Source: an uncultured Spirochaetales bacterium
GTDB taxonomy: Bacteria > Spirochaetota > Spirochaetia > Sphaerochaetales > Sphaerochaetaceae
Length of the DNA: 55,905 nt
Assembly (NCBI GenBank): GCA_949285785.1
Contig: CASEAG010000021.1
Coordinates: forward strand, 1-55,905
Direction: 5' to 3'
In this document: piece by piece, positions 1 to 7,928 of the stretch
Layout of the letters: each line of letters starts with the position of its first letter
Position numbering within the stretch: position 1 is the first letter of the stretch
Position numbers and translations under genes: made by a program
The notes under the pieces: generated by a model
What the model saw: the letters and a program-made list of their open reading frames with translations, nothing else
Databases searched by the model: none
What the model was told of the DNA's origin: nothing

Positions 1-138
1 ACGAACAACATGATCAAGACGATGCGAAGACAGGCCTATGGCTTCAGGGATACAGGATACTTCTTTCTGAAGATCTGGGATGCTTCAAGACAGAACCCTA
101 AGACAAGAAGGTATAAATCCCAACAGAATTGTGCATGA
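1..138 (+). pseudogene. C-terminal end of an ISL3-family transposase (cut by window edge)
   Basis: An open frame runs from the first base to a TGA at 136-138. Its product contains the run KTMRRQAYGFRDTGY followed by a short basic tail, which resembles the conserved C-terminus of ISL3-family DDE transposases (pattern IK.I.R.AFGYRN). Only about 45 residues are visible, so whether the element is intact cannot be judged. I could not identify its terminal inverted repeat in the bases that follow; a terminator and tRNA-Pro on the other strand come immediately afterwards. Confidence 0.7.
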
Positions 139-148
139 GCCAAAATGA

Positions 149-180
149 AGGACACCACTGCCTCATGGCTGCGGTGTCCT
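149..180 (-). terminator. Rho-independent terminator behind tRNA-Pro
   Basis: Perfect 8-bp arms AGGACACC (149-156) and GGTGTCCT (173-180) enclose a 16-nt loop. Read on the minus strand, the hairpin is followed by TTCATTTT and lies 8 nt beyond the end of tRNA-Pro. Confidence 0.7.
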
Positions 181-187
181 CTCGAAG

Positions 188-260
188 TCGGGATGAATGG
201 ACTCGAACCATCGATATTCTGCTCCCAAAGCAGACGCCATAGCCGCTAGGCGACATCCCG
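188..260 (-). tRNA. tRNA-Pro(TGG)
   Basis: The minus strand folds into a cloverleaf. Acceptor arms CGGGATG/CATCCCG pair perfectly, with discriminator A at 188. The anticodon stem TCTGC/GCAGA carries loop TTTGGGA, giving anticodon TGG (proline). The T-loop is TTCGAGT. CCA is not encoded. The tRNA sits head-to-head with nth and is followed by its own terminator. Confidence 0.95.
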
Positions 261-339
261 ATGCGACGTGGCCCATTCTTGCCCAAGATGGAGAAAGTGT
301 CAAGCGAGCCGTCTGTTCAAGAGATGGCCCCTTTCTGCT

Positions 340-954
340 ATGATTGCACATATGGACAAGACCGCTTTCGAGGTGCTTTCTGGAATATATCCACAGGAGA
401 TATCGTTCCTGTCGCAGGACGAGCCGTTCCGCTTCCTTGCAAGCGTGATGCTCTCCGCACAGACCAGGGACGACTACGTCAATGCGGTGACGCCGGTTCT
501 CTGGAGCCGCTATCCGACTCCCCAGGCCCTCTCCGAGGCTCCCCTGGAGGACATAGAAAAGATCATCCACTCCCTTGGCTTCTACCACTCCAAGGCGCGC
601 AATCTCAAGGCGCTTGCCACTGAGGTTTCAAGGCTTGGATACGTACCCTCCACGATACAGGAGCTGGTGAAGCTGCCCGGAGTGGGGCGCAAGACGGCCA
701 ACTGCTATGTAAACCACATCCTCCAGGAGCCGGCGGTGATCGTCGACACGCACTTCGCCCGGGTCGCCAGGAGGCTCGGCTATGCCGACAGCGAGGATCC
801 GGTGCAGCTGGAGATGCAGATACGCGGCGCCTTCCCTCCCGAGGACTGGTCCAGATTGTCGATGGTGCTCAATCTCCATGGCAGGAGATACTGCCATGCG
901 AGGAAGCCTGAATGCGATGTGTGTCCTGTGAGGGACTACTGCAGCAGCAGGTAG
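340..954 (+). CDS. nth: Endonuclease III, base-excision repair DNA glycosylase/AP lyase
   Basis: The protein (204 aa) removes oxidised pyrimidines from DNA and cleaves the resulting abasic site. It has the helix-hairpin-helix LPGVGRKTA with the catalytic Lys, the VDTHFARVA segment with the catalytic Asp, and a C-terminal [4Fe-4S] site with spacing C-X6-C-X2-C-X5-C (from CHARKPEC to DYC). Length fits the family (about 205-215 aa). The frame is open further upstream, but that part overlaps tRNA-Pro, so the start is placed at ATG 340; ATG 352 is equally possible because neither has a strong Shine-Dalgarno. The 3' end overlaps the convergent unknown gene by 19 nt. Confidence 0.93.
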   Translation: MIAHMDKTAFEVLSGIYPQEISFLSQDEPFRFLASVMLSAQTRDDYVNAVTPVLWSRYPTPQALSEAPLEDIEKIIHSLGFYHSKARNLKALATEVSRLGYVPSTIQELVKLPGVGRKTANCYVNHILQEPAVIVDTHFARVARRLGYADSEDPVQLEMQIRGAFPPEDWSRLSMVLNLHGRRYCHARKPECDVCPVRDYCSSR

Positions 955-1364
955 CCTCCGTCCCCTTTGGGTGTGAGCATGGCCAGGGTGAAGCGGTCCG
1001 CCTTGAATGAGAACTCCCCGGTGAAGACGGGCTTCTCCTTCGAGAAGTATAGACCGCTTTCGGTTTCTTCGATGGAGAGGGATCTCTGGATTTCCGCCAG
1101 GTCCGCACTGCAGTGCAGGGCGTAGCCGAAGTCCGTCAGCACGACATCGTCACTCGAAAAGAGTGCATCGAGATGGAAGGTCCTCCTGTCGAAGTGAGGC
1201 GATGCGCAACGCCCCAGCACGATGCATATCGGAAGCGAATATGGACTGAAGTCTCCGCATGCCTCGTAATGGGCCTTCTGGAGAGCGCGCATGCGTCTTG
1301 CTACCTGCCCGGATGGCAGGAGGACGAGCAGATTATCCTGTCCCTTGTCGCCTTTGTTTCCCAT
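936..1364 (-). CDS. Conserved-looking hypothetical protein, 142 aa
   Basis: I do not recognise this product with confidence. It is a soluble-looking protein with no signal peptide or membrane segment, starting MGNKGDKGQ. The first 60 residues (NLLVLLPSGQVARRM and then LPICIVLGRC) faintly recall the first half of 2'-5' RNA ligase/cyclic phosphodiesterase folds, but I see neither of the two HxT/S catalytic motifs. The remainder alternates short beta-like stretches. It converges on and overlaps the end of nth by 19 nt. An upstream in-frame start at 1394 would add 10 residues. Base composition suits a real gene. Confidence 0.6.
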   Translation of the reverse strand: MGNKGDKGQDNLLVLLPSGQVARRMRALQKAHYEACGDFSPYSLPICIVLGRCASPHFDRRTFHLDALFSSDDVVLTDFGYALHCSADLAEIQRSLSIEETESGLYFSKEKPVFTGEFSFKADRFTLAMLTPKGDGGYLLLQ

Positions 1365-1410
1365 GTCTGGCTCAGGATAACAGATAGCACACAAAACGAT
1401 AACCGGCCTC

Positions 1411-1440
1411 TTTACAAAGATTTGTCTTTTTTGCTAAAGT
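1411..1440 (+). promoter_or_regulatory. Candidate sigma-70 promoter for rpmB
   Basis: TTTACA (1411-1416) and TAAAGT (1435-1440) are separated by 18 nt. This predicts a start near 1447 and a leader of roughly 115 nt before rpmB. Confidence 0.45.
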
Positions 1441-1561
1441 CTTAGGCGTTGCGGCGAGCCGTCCCATCTGTTCATGCTCACGGAGTCCTCATGAATTCCG
1501 TACAGAGAAGCCGGTGCGGCCGACATGAAAACATCAAAGTAAAGGCAAGGTGGATATAATC

Positions 1562-1792
1562 ATGGCTAGAAGATGTGAGATTTGTGGAAAGGGTACAGTC
1601 TCCGGACAGATCGTTCCCCGCAAGGGTAAGCCCAAGAGAGAGGGCGGTGTCGGACAGCATATCGGCGTGACCAAGAAGAGGGAGTTCAGACCCAACCTTG
1701 TGACGGTCAAGACAATCATCGACGGAACACCGAAGACGATCAAGATCTGCACGCGCTGTCTCAGAAGCGGAAAGGTCCAGAAGGTCGTATAA
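1562..1792 (+). CDS. rpmB: 50S ribosomal protein L28
   Basis: The 76-aa product starts MARRCEICGKG and is L28 of the large ribosomal subunit. Two CxxC pairs (CEIC near residue 5 and CTRC near residue 63) indicate the zinc-binding form. The conserved basic core (VTKKREFRPNL) is present. The start is ATG 1562, preceded by AAGGCAAGGTGG; a longer reading from 1550 lacks a better ribosome binding site. The gene is monocistronic, with a candidate promoter upstream and a hairpin terminator downstream. Confidence 0.96.
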   Translation: MARRCEICGKGTVSGQIVPRKGKPKREGGVGQHIGVTKKREFRPNLVTVKTIIDGTPKTIKICTRCLRSGKVQKVV

Positions 1793-1823
1793 GCAATCCA
1801 GACGAATGTTTCCGTTTCTGAAG

Positions 1824-1845
1824 AAGGGCCCCTCTGTGGGCTCTT
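1824..1845 (+). terminator. Terminator after rpmB
   Basis: AAGGGCCC (1824-1831) pairs with GGGCTCTT (1838-1845) with one G-U pair. The next bases are TCTGTATT. It separates rpmB from the threonine genes. Confidence 0.6.
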
Positions 1846-1888
1846 TCTGTATTCAGACGATAGGCATTGAAATAAAAGGGGGTAAAGG

Positions 1889-4276
1889 GTGGAGACAACC
1901 AGGATTCATGCAGTCGAAGGGGCGATGATCGCCTTGCAGGAGGGGCTGGACAGGCTGTGCCAGGTCGTAGGGCTCTACGACAACCCCTGCCAGATCGTCG
2001 TGACATCTCCGCTCAGAAACGGTGAGCTGGCCTTCCACGAGTTGTTGAGCAGCGCCGCCAGGAAGGACGAGAAGCTCTGGTCCATGCTCGAGAAGAGCGA
2101 ATCCTGCTGGCAGTCGTTCGTGTCGAGTGCGGGGGCCTCTGACCGGATGGACGACATGCTGCGCGGCGACTTCGAGGACATGGAGGACCTGCTGCGTTCC
2201 GTCTGGTTGCTGGCCGATGTCTCACCCAACACCGAGAACTACTTCAGCTGCCTCACGAGCCGCTTCCTTGCCCATCTTGCGGCATTCCATCTGGAGAGGA
2301 ACGGAATCGTCGCCACAGTGATGGACGTCGAGACGGCGCTCAGGACCAGAAGCTTCGTCAAGGGTGTCACCGTCGTCCATGGCCAGCTGCGTCAGAACTC
2401 CTCGCACGCCTACCAGGGCGAAGGCGAGAGCGAATACACCGCATCGATGATCGCCGCCTCATGCGAGGGCGAGCTCACCTTCTGGAACAACCGCTCGCTC
2501 TTCTGCTCTGCCAGCAGCCGGGACATTCCGTCGGCACGCGTCATCGAGCGTCTGACCTACGCTGAGGCCACAGAGCTCAGCTTCTTCGGCGCCCCGATCG
2601 TCCATCCCCATGCCTTCATCCCCGCCCAGAGCAAGGGCATTGAGATCGAGCTCAGGTACTGGGGAAAGCCGCACGACAAGGGCACCCTGATCACAAGCAT
2701 CACGACGGCGAAGGACAGACGCTATCCTGTCAAGGCATTCTCCGTGATGCGCGGCATTGCGATCATCAACATCGAGGGTGCAGGAATGTCCGGTGTGCCG
2801 GGAATCTCCTCCAGACTGTTCAGCGCTCTGAGGAGCGAGGGGATAAGCGTAATCCTGATCTCCCAGGCCTCCAGTGAATACTCGATCTGCTTCGCCGTCC
2901 CCGCAGCCGAGATGACGAAGGCCGCTTCCTGCGCCCGCCACGAGTTCAGGAGCGAGCTCGACAGTCATCAGATAGCCTCCATCTCCGCAGTGGGCGGCAT
3001 GGCCATCATCGCCGCCGTAGGCGAGGTGATGAGCGGCCAGGTGGGCGTATCGGGCAAGTTCTTCTCAGCCCTTGCCCGTGCAGGTGTCAACGTGAGCGCC
3101 ATCGCCCAGGGCTCGTCCGAGAGGAACATCTCGGCCGTGATCAGCGAAGCAGACTCCCACAAGGCCCTCAGCGCCCTGCATTCGTCTTTCTTCCTGTCGG
3201 CCCAGACGCTTTCCGTCGGGCTCTTCGGACCTGGGAACATCGGAGGAACGCTGCTTGACCAGCTGTCAAACGAGCAGGAGAGGCTGCGAGGACAGTTCGA
3301 GCTGGACATCAGGGTGCGCGGCATCGCCAACTCCTCGAGGATGCTGCTTTCGGAGGAGGGCATCGACCTTGCCTCCTGGCGCGAGACGTTCCAGCTTGCA
3401 TCGGTACCGCTTGACATGGAGGCGTTCCTTGCCCATGTCGGCGCCTCGTACTATCCTCACGCGGTGCTCATCGACTGCACCACGAGCAACGAGCTTGCCA
3501 TGCAGTACGCCTCCTGGCTGAAGCACTTCCATGTCATAACCCCGAACAAGAAGGCCTGCACCGCCAGCTACGAGTATTACCGCAAGATGATGCAGACCAG
3601 CCAGGAGAGCGGCAGACGCTTCCTGTACGAGACGACCGTCGGCGCGGGTCTGCCTATCATCAACACGCTCAACGACCTGATACAGACCGGCGACGAGGTC
3701 AGGAAGATAGAGGGCATCGTCTCCGGAACACTCGCCTGGCTTTTCGCACACTACGACGGGACGACACCCTTCAGCCAGCTGGTGCTTGACGCCAGGGCGA
3801 TGGGATACACGGAGCCCGACCCCAGGGACGATCTGTCGGGAATGGACGTCGCGAGGAAGACCGTCATCCTCGCCCGCGAGATCGGCAACCATGCCGAGCT
3901 AGGCGACTTCGCCGTCCAGTCGCTCGTGCCCGAGAGTCTTAGGAACGTCTCCAAGGAGGAGTTCCTCTCGCGCATCGGCGAGATGGACGAGGACATGAAG
4001 AGACGCTACGACGAGGCGAAGGCGGAGGGCAGGGTGCTCAGGTACATAGGCTGCGTCGAGAACGGCAGGTGCTCCGTGTCGCTGTCGGCGCTTCCGCTGT
4101 CGCATCCGTTCGCCCAGGCCGGTGGAAGCGACAACATCATAGCGTTCACCACTGCGCGCTACGCTCAGCAGCCGCTCGTGATCAAGGGGCCGGGCGCCGG
4201 ACCGCAGGTCACCGCAGGCGGCGTCTTCAGCGATCTCATCCGCCTGTCCGTATACCTCGGGGCGGGACTCATCTGA
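1889..4276 (+). CDS. thrA: Homoserine dehydrogenase fused to a degenerate aspartokinase domain (ThrA-like)
   Basis: The 795-aa protein follows the ThrA plan: kinase-like region (about 1-275), two ACT domains (about 285-440) and homoserine dehydrogenase (about 445-795). The dehydrogenase, which reduces aspartate semialdehyde to homoserine, looks intact: LFGPGNIGG nucleotide-binding loop, TPNKKA, ETTVGAGLP and DLSGMDVARK with the catalytic Asp/Lys. The kinase part looks dead. The N-terminal KFGGTS motif is absent. The position of GRNGSDYSA reads GEGESEYTA, and the TDVDGVYTCDPR region reads NNRSLFCSASSRDIP. The ACT domains keep SSEYSI and SSERNISAV. GTG 1889 has a strong GGGGGT-type ribosome binding site, so the missing N-terminus is not a start-site error. 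thrC follows after 13 nt. Confidence 0.93.
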   Translation: METTRIHAVEGAMIALQEGLDRLCQVVGLYDNPCQIVVTSPLRNGELAFHELLSSAARKDEKLWSMLEKSESCWQSFVSSAGASDRMDDMLRGDFEDMEDLLRSVWLLADVSPNTENYFSCLTSRFLAHLAAFHLERNGIVATVMDVETALRTRSFVKGVTVVHGQLRQNSSHAYQGEGESEYTASMIAASCEGELTFWNNRSLFCSASSRDIPSARVIERLTYAEATELSFFGAPIVHPHAFIPAQSKGIEIELRYWGKPHDKGTLITSITTAKDRRYPVKAFSVMRGIAIINIEGAGMSGVPGISSRLFSALRSEGISVILISQASSEYSICFAVPAAEMTKAASCARHEFRSELDSHQIASISAVGGMAIIAAVGEVMSGQVGVSGKFFSALARAGVNVSAIAQGSSERNISAVISEADSHKALSALHSSFFLSAQTLSVGLFGPGNIGGTLLDQLSNEQERLRGQFELDIRVRGIANSSRMLLSEEGIDLASWRETFQLASVPLDMEAFLAHVGASYYPHAVLIDCTTSNELAMQYASWLKHFHVITPNKKACTASYEYYRKMMQTSQESGRRFLYETTVGAGLPIINTLNDLIQTGDEVRKIEGIVSGTLAWLFAHYDGTTPFSQLVLDARAMGYTEPDPRDDLSGMDVARKTVILAREIGNHAELGDFAVQSLVPESLRNVSKEEFLSRIGEMDEDMKRRYDEAKAEGRVLRYIGCVENGRCSVSLSALPLSHPFAQAGGSDNIIAFTTARYAQQPLVIKGPGAGPQVTAGGVFSDLIRLSVYLGAGLI

Positions 4277-4289
4277 CAGGAGGGCACAA

Positions 4290-5552
4290 GTGAAATACCA
4301 TTCGACAAGAGACAGGGAGGCGCGACATGCCCTCACGGCGAGCGAGGCCATCCTCAAGGGCCTGGCGGAGGACGGAGGTCTCTTCGTTCCCGAGTCGATT
4401 CCGGCTCTTCCTCCGGATCTGGACGTGGATGCCCCGTACGGCGTCTTCGCCGCCAGAGTGCTGGAACCCTTCTTCGAGGGCGATGAGCTTCATGACAGCC
4501 TGGAGGATATCTGCAGCGCCGCCTTCGACTTCCCGATTCCGCTTCATGATCTGGACTCATCGACGGTGCTTGAGCTCTTCCATGGGCCCACGAGCGCCTT
4601 CAAGGACTTCGGTGCACGCTTTCTCGCCTTCTCGATGGAGAGACTGCTGGTCCAGAGGGACAGACGGCTGTGCATCCTTGTCGCAACCAGCGGGGACACC
4701 GGCGGGGCCGTTGCCTCCGCATTCTGGAAGAGACGCAACCTGACGGTGAAGGTGCTCTTCCCAAAGGGGCGTGTGGCTTACAGGCAGAAGAAGCAGCTCA
4801 CATGCTGGGGCGGCAACGTCTCCTCCTACGAGGTGGACGGCTCGTTCGACGACTGTCAGAGCATGGTCAAGAGCGCCTTCGTCGATCCGCAGTACGCATC
4901 ATCGCTTTCATCGGCCAACTCGATAAACCTGGGCCGTCTGCTTCCACAGATGGTCTACTACGTCTACGCCTCGATGCGCTACGTGAAGGAGAAGGGCAGA
5001 AGGCCTGTGATCATAATCCCCTCGGGCAACGTGGGCAACTGCACCGGAGCCTACTGGGCCGCGGCCATGGGCGCGCCAATTGCGAGGATCGTGCTCGCGG
5101 TCAACGCCAACAGGACGATTCCCGACTACCTGGAGAGCGGGAGGTATGAGCCGAGGGCCTCGGTCAGGACGCTTGCCAACGCGATGGACGTTGGTGCCCC
5201 TTCCAACATGGAGAGGATCTTCGACCTTTTCAGGACATTCGACGAGGTGAAGGCCAATGTATCGGCATGGTCGGTGAGTGATGATCACATCCGGGAGACG
5301 ATAAGGGCTGTGTATGACCGGGAAGGCTACATCATGTGCCCGCATACAGCCTGTGCCGAGTACGTCAGGGCGACGCGGTTCGCCGACAGGGACGACGTGA
5401 TGCTGGTCTCAACGGCGCATCCTGCAAAGTTCGACACGGTCGTCGAACCTTTGATCGGAGCTTCCGTCCCGCTACCTCAGGCCCTTGCCGACCTGATGGA
5501 GAGGCCGAACGACTACAAGTCGATAGGAGTCGACTACCACGAGCTGTTCTAG
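4290..5552 (+). CDS. thrC: Threonine synthase
   Basis: This 420-aa PLP enzyme converts O-phosphohomoserine to threonine. It has the long-form N-terminus (MKYHSTRD), the PLP-lysine segment GPTSAFKDFGAR, the ATSGDTGGAVA loop, and the phosphate-binding region IIPSGNVGN. The start is GTG 4290 with CAGGAGGG upstream. It is 13 nt behind the ThrA-like gene, so the two are probably cotranscribed and give the last steps from aspartate semialdehyde to threonine, apart from homoserine kinase, which is not in the window. Its stop overlaps the convergent MATE gene by 4 nt. Confidence 0.96.
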   Translation: MKYHSTRDREARHALTASEAILKGLAEDGGLFVPESIPALPPDLDVDAPYGVFAARVLEPFFEGDELHDSLEDICSAAFDFPIPLHDLDSSTVLELFHGPTSAFKDFGARFLAFSMERLLVQRDRRLCILVATSGDTGGAVASAFWKRRNLTVKVLFPKGRVAYRQKKQLTCWGGNVSSYEVDGSFDDCQSMVKSAFVDPQYASSLSSANSINLGRLLPQMVYYVYASMRYVKEKGRRPVIIIPSGNVGNCTGAYWAAAMGAPIARIVLAVNANRTIPDYLESGRYEPRASVRTLANAMDVGAPSNMERIFDLFRTFDEVKANVSAWSVSDDHIRETIRAVYDREGYIMCPHTACAEYVRATRFADRDDVMLVSTAHPAKFDTVVEPLIGASVPLPQALADLMERPNDYKSIGVDYHELF

Positions 5553-6964
5553 CTCCTGTGGTGCTTGAGCTTCAGCCACTTCAGCTTCAGTTCATGGTGC
5601 CTGTCCTCGAGCCAGGCACCTTTCTTGTAGTAGATGAGGAAAAGGAGGCTGGTGACCGTCCAGGTCACTGGGTAGGCGGCGCACACCGTGTAGATGCTCC
5701 TGTAGATCGGCACTGCGACCTCCAGCCAGATTATTCTCAGCAGACATACGCCCGTGATGCAGATGACCGTCGGGATGAAGGCCTTGCCTGCACCCCTGAT
5801 CGCGCCCGAGAGGATCTCGATGGCGATGTATGTGATGTATGTGGGCACGATGAACAGGAGTATCTGCATACCGATGTCGATGACGGCCTCGTCTGTTGTG
5901 AACAGCAGATAGGCATAGCGGCCGAAGACGCAGAAGAGCACCGAGATGACGATGGTCGAGGCTCCCGACATGAGCAATGTCTGGTTCACGCCCTTTTTGA
6001 CCCTGTCGAGCTTGCCGGCACCGTAGTTCTGGCCGACGAAGGTGGTCATCGCGATTCCGAAGGCGTTGACGATCATCCAGAACGTGGCGTCGATCTTGCC
6101 GTATGCCGAGTAGGCGGCTGCGGTGTCTGTGCCGAAGGAGTTGATGTTGGTCTGGATGATGAGATTCGAGATCGTGTACATGATCGACTGGATGCCGGCG
6201 GGCACGCCGATCTTCATCATGTCGACGAACTCGACCTTCACGAACTTGACCTTCCTGATGCTCAGCCTGTAGGCGGAGGGAAGCTTCCTCAGCCAGATGA
6301 TCGAGAGCACGACGGACACAAGCTGGGAGAAGACGGTCGCGATGGCCGCACCTTCGACACCCATTCCGACGAAGCCCACGAGCACGACGTCGAGCACTAT
6401 GTTGGTCACACAGCCTGCGATGAGGAAGTACAGCGGATGGCGCGAGTCGCCAAGGGCGCGGAAGATTCCGGAGGCCATGTTGTAGACGACGAGCGTGAGC
6501 GAACCGCCGAAGTATATCTTCATGTAGAGGGAGGCCAGGGGATGCACATCCTCGGGCGTGTCGATGAGCGCAAGCGAGAAGTCCGTCATGGCAAGGCCGA
6601 GGACGGTTATTATGACGCCACCGACGACCGACAGCGCTATGGCCGTGTGTATGGCGTTCGAGACCCTGTCCATCTTGCCCGATCCGTAGCGCTGGCTGAT
6701 GACGACCGAGGCGCCCGACGACAGTCCCGTGAAGAAGCCGATCAGCAGGTTGATGATGGTGGATGTGCCGCCACCAACCGCGGCAAGCGCCTGCTTGCCC
6801 AGGAACTGGCCTACGACGATGGCATCGACGGTGTTGTACAGCTGCTGGAAGAAGGTCCCCAGCAGAATCGGGAAGAAGAAGCTTAGAATGCCCTTCCAGA
6901 TGACTCCGTCAAGTATCTTGTTTGTAGTGGTCTGACTGGTCTCGATCGTGCTCACGTGAGGCAT
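5549..6964 (-). CDS. MATE-family efflux transporter
   Basis: A 471-aa inner-membrane protein with about twelve hydrophobic helices in two homologous halves. The family signatures are PILLGTFFQQLYNTVDAI near residue 32, the half-repeat VPAGIQSIMYTISN near 265, and VGQNYGAGKLDRV near 315. The length is typical for MATE proteins, which exchange Na+ or H+ for organic cations or drugs. Substrate cannot be told from sequence. The C-terminus is unusually basic (KLKWLKLKHH). Transcribed alone and convergent with thrC. Confidence 0.92.
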   Translation of the reverse strand: MPHVSTIETSQTTTNKILDGVIWKGILSFFFPILLGTFFQQLYNTVDAIVVGQFLGKQALAAVGGGTSTIINLLIGFFTGLSSGASVVISQRYGSGKMDRVSNAIHTAIALSVVGGVIITVLGLAMTDFSLALIDTPEDVHPLASLYMKIYFGGSLTLVVYNMASGIFRALGDSRHPLYFLIAGCVTNIVLDVVLVGFVGMGVEGAAIATVFSQLVSVVLSIIWLRKLPSAYRLSIRKVKFVKVEFVDMMKIGVPAGIQSIMYTISNLIIQTNINSFGTDTAAAYSAYGKIDATFWMIVNAFGIAMTTFVGQNYGAGKLDRVKKGVNQTLLMSGASTIVISVLFCVFGRYAYLLFTTDEAVIDIGMQILLFIVPTYITYIAIEILSGAIRGAGKAFIPTVICITGVCLLRIIWLEVAVPIYRSIYTVCAAYPVTWTVTSLLFLIYYKKGAWLEDRHHELKLKWLKLKHHRS

Positions 6965-7050
6965 CTTAGATAAAAAAACATTAAATGCATAGTGGGCTCT
7001 TGCCCTGTTTTCGCAAGGGGCTTATCGTCAGGAATGTAGGGAGGACATGT

Positions 7051-7215
7051 ATGGCTACAGCAGTCGTAGTAGGAGTCGTGATTGTGCTGATCGTGTTGGC
7101 CATAAGGCACATCAGGAGGCATCCTTCCTGTGGTGACTGTTCATCCTGCTCAAGGTGTGGCGGATGCGGTTCGACAAAGAAGAAGGTCGAGGATATCGAG
7201 AAGCGGGACAGGTGA
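7051..7215 (+). CDS. FeoB-associated Cys-rich membrane protein
   Basis: A 54-aa peptide with one N-terminal membrane helix (MATAVVVGVVIVLIVLAI), a basic stop-transfer segment (RHIRRH), and a cysteine cluster C-X2-C-X2-C-X2-C-X2-C (SCGDCSSCSRCGGCG). This matches the FeoB-associated Cys-rich family (PF12669), thought to assist ferrous iron uptake. ATG 7051 is chosen because AGGGAGGA precedes it; the open frame extends upstream without another good start. No feoB is visible in the window, so the gene is detached from its usual partner. Confidence 0.8.
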   Translation: MATAVVVGVVIVLIVLAIRHIRRHPSCGDCSSCSRCGGCGSTKKKVEDIEKRDR

Positions 7216-7289
7216 ATTCGTGGTGAATTCGTTTTATCGAATTGCCTCATCATGCAATGATTGAATCCTGATGCGTATGTTGAAAAACC

Positions 7290-7318
7290 TTGAAACGGGG
7301 GGGGGTACGTGGTAGGCT
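7290..7318 (+). promoter_or_regulatory. Promoter with a poly-G tract in the spacer
   Basis: TTGAAA (7290-7295) and TAGGCT (7313-7318) are exactly 17 nt apart. The spacer contains nine consecutive G residues (7297-7305). The predicted start is near 7325, 30 nt before the lipoprotein ATG at 7355. The -35 is close to consensus; the -10 is weak. A homopolymer here would change promoter spacing with each slippage step. Confidence 0.5.
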
Positions 7319-7354
7319 AGGGACGAATTCCAATATTCATCAGGAGAGAAAAGC

Positions 7355-7840
7355 ATGAAAAGGACCGCTATGGCGTTTACTGTTCTTTCTTGTATCGTAT
7401 TCCTTCTTTTCGGCTGTGATGGGGAAAACGAAAAGCCGCAAGACGATATTCGGACTGTAGAGGTAAAGGTTGAGTTTCCAGCAGAGTTGAAAGGAACATA
7501 TGATGGAACAGATGGTACCGGAGACTCTGGAACAGTCATCATTTCCGAGAATGACTTCTCGGTGATGGGTGTATCCATGATCAATCTGCTGAATTCTACA
7601 ATCAAATCAAACGAAGCATATGCAAAGGAAAATGGATTGTCTTATGCCGTGTCATATGAGGCGACCAGTCCTGACTATGGAGAATACTCGTTATCGGTCA
7701 GACATGAAGTTGAAGGTTTGATCCATTTTGTTCTGTACTATTTCAAGTTGAATGATGATGGGACTGTAACAATGAGAACGAATGTCATCACATATGATGG
7801 TAGTACGACCGATGAGAAAATTGTTTTGACAAAACGATGA
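7355..7840 (+). CDS. Small lipoprotein, unknown function
   Basis: A 161-aa protein with a lipoprotein signal peptide: MKRTAMAF, hydrophobic core, lipobox LLFGC with Cys at about residue 21. The mature part begins with an acidic linker and then ELKGTYDGTDGTGDSGTV, a pattern seen in small lipocalin-like or META-like bacterial lipoproteins, though no family can be assigned. ATG 7355 has AGGAGAGA upstream. The promoter carries a nine-G tract, so expression may be phase variable. A strong hairpin shared with the convergent 897-aa lipoprotein gene lies downstream. Confidence 0.75.
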   Translation: MKRTAMAFTVLSCIVFLLFGCDGENEKPQDDIRTVEVKVEFPAELKGTYDGTDGTGDSGTVIISENDFSVMGVSMINLLNSTIKSNEAYAKENGLSYAVSYEATSPDYGEYSLSVRHEVEGLIHFVLYYFKLNDDGTVTMRTNVITYDGSTTDEKIVLTKR

Positions 7841-7878
7841 TTGCATTTCTTTGAAATTCTTCATCTATGATTTCATAC

Positions 7879-7916
7879 ATATGCCCAAGAGAAACAGAAG
7901 ATTCCCTTGGGCATAT
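7879..7916. terminator. Bidirectional terminator
   Basis: Perfect 11-bp arms ATATGCCCAAG (7879-7889) and CTTGGGCATAT (7906-7916) with a 16-nt loop lie between two convergent lipoprotein genes. T-rich sequence is modest on both sides. Confidence 0.65.
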
Positions 7917-7928
7917 CTGATCAGCCAT

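Noticed and set aside
188-260. tRNA-Pro next to an ISL3 remnant as an integration site
   Set aside because: No duplicate of the tRNA 3' end was found elsewhere in the window and no integrase is present.
5336-6886. 516-codon plus-strand frame opposite the MATE gene
   Set aside because: Asp/Glu/Arg-rich shadow of a membrane protein gene; no start signals.
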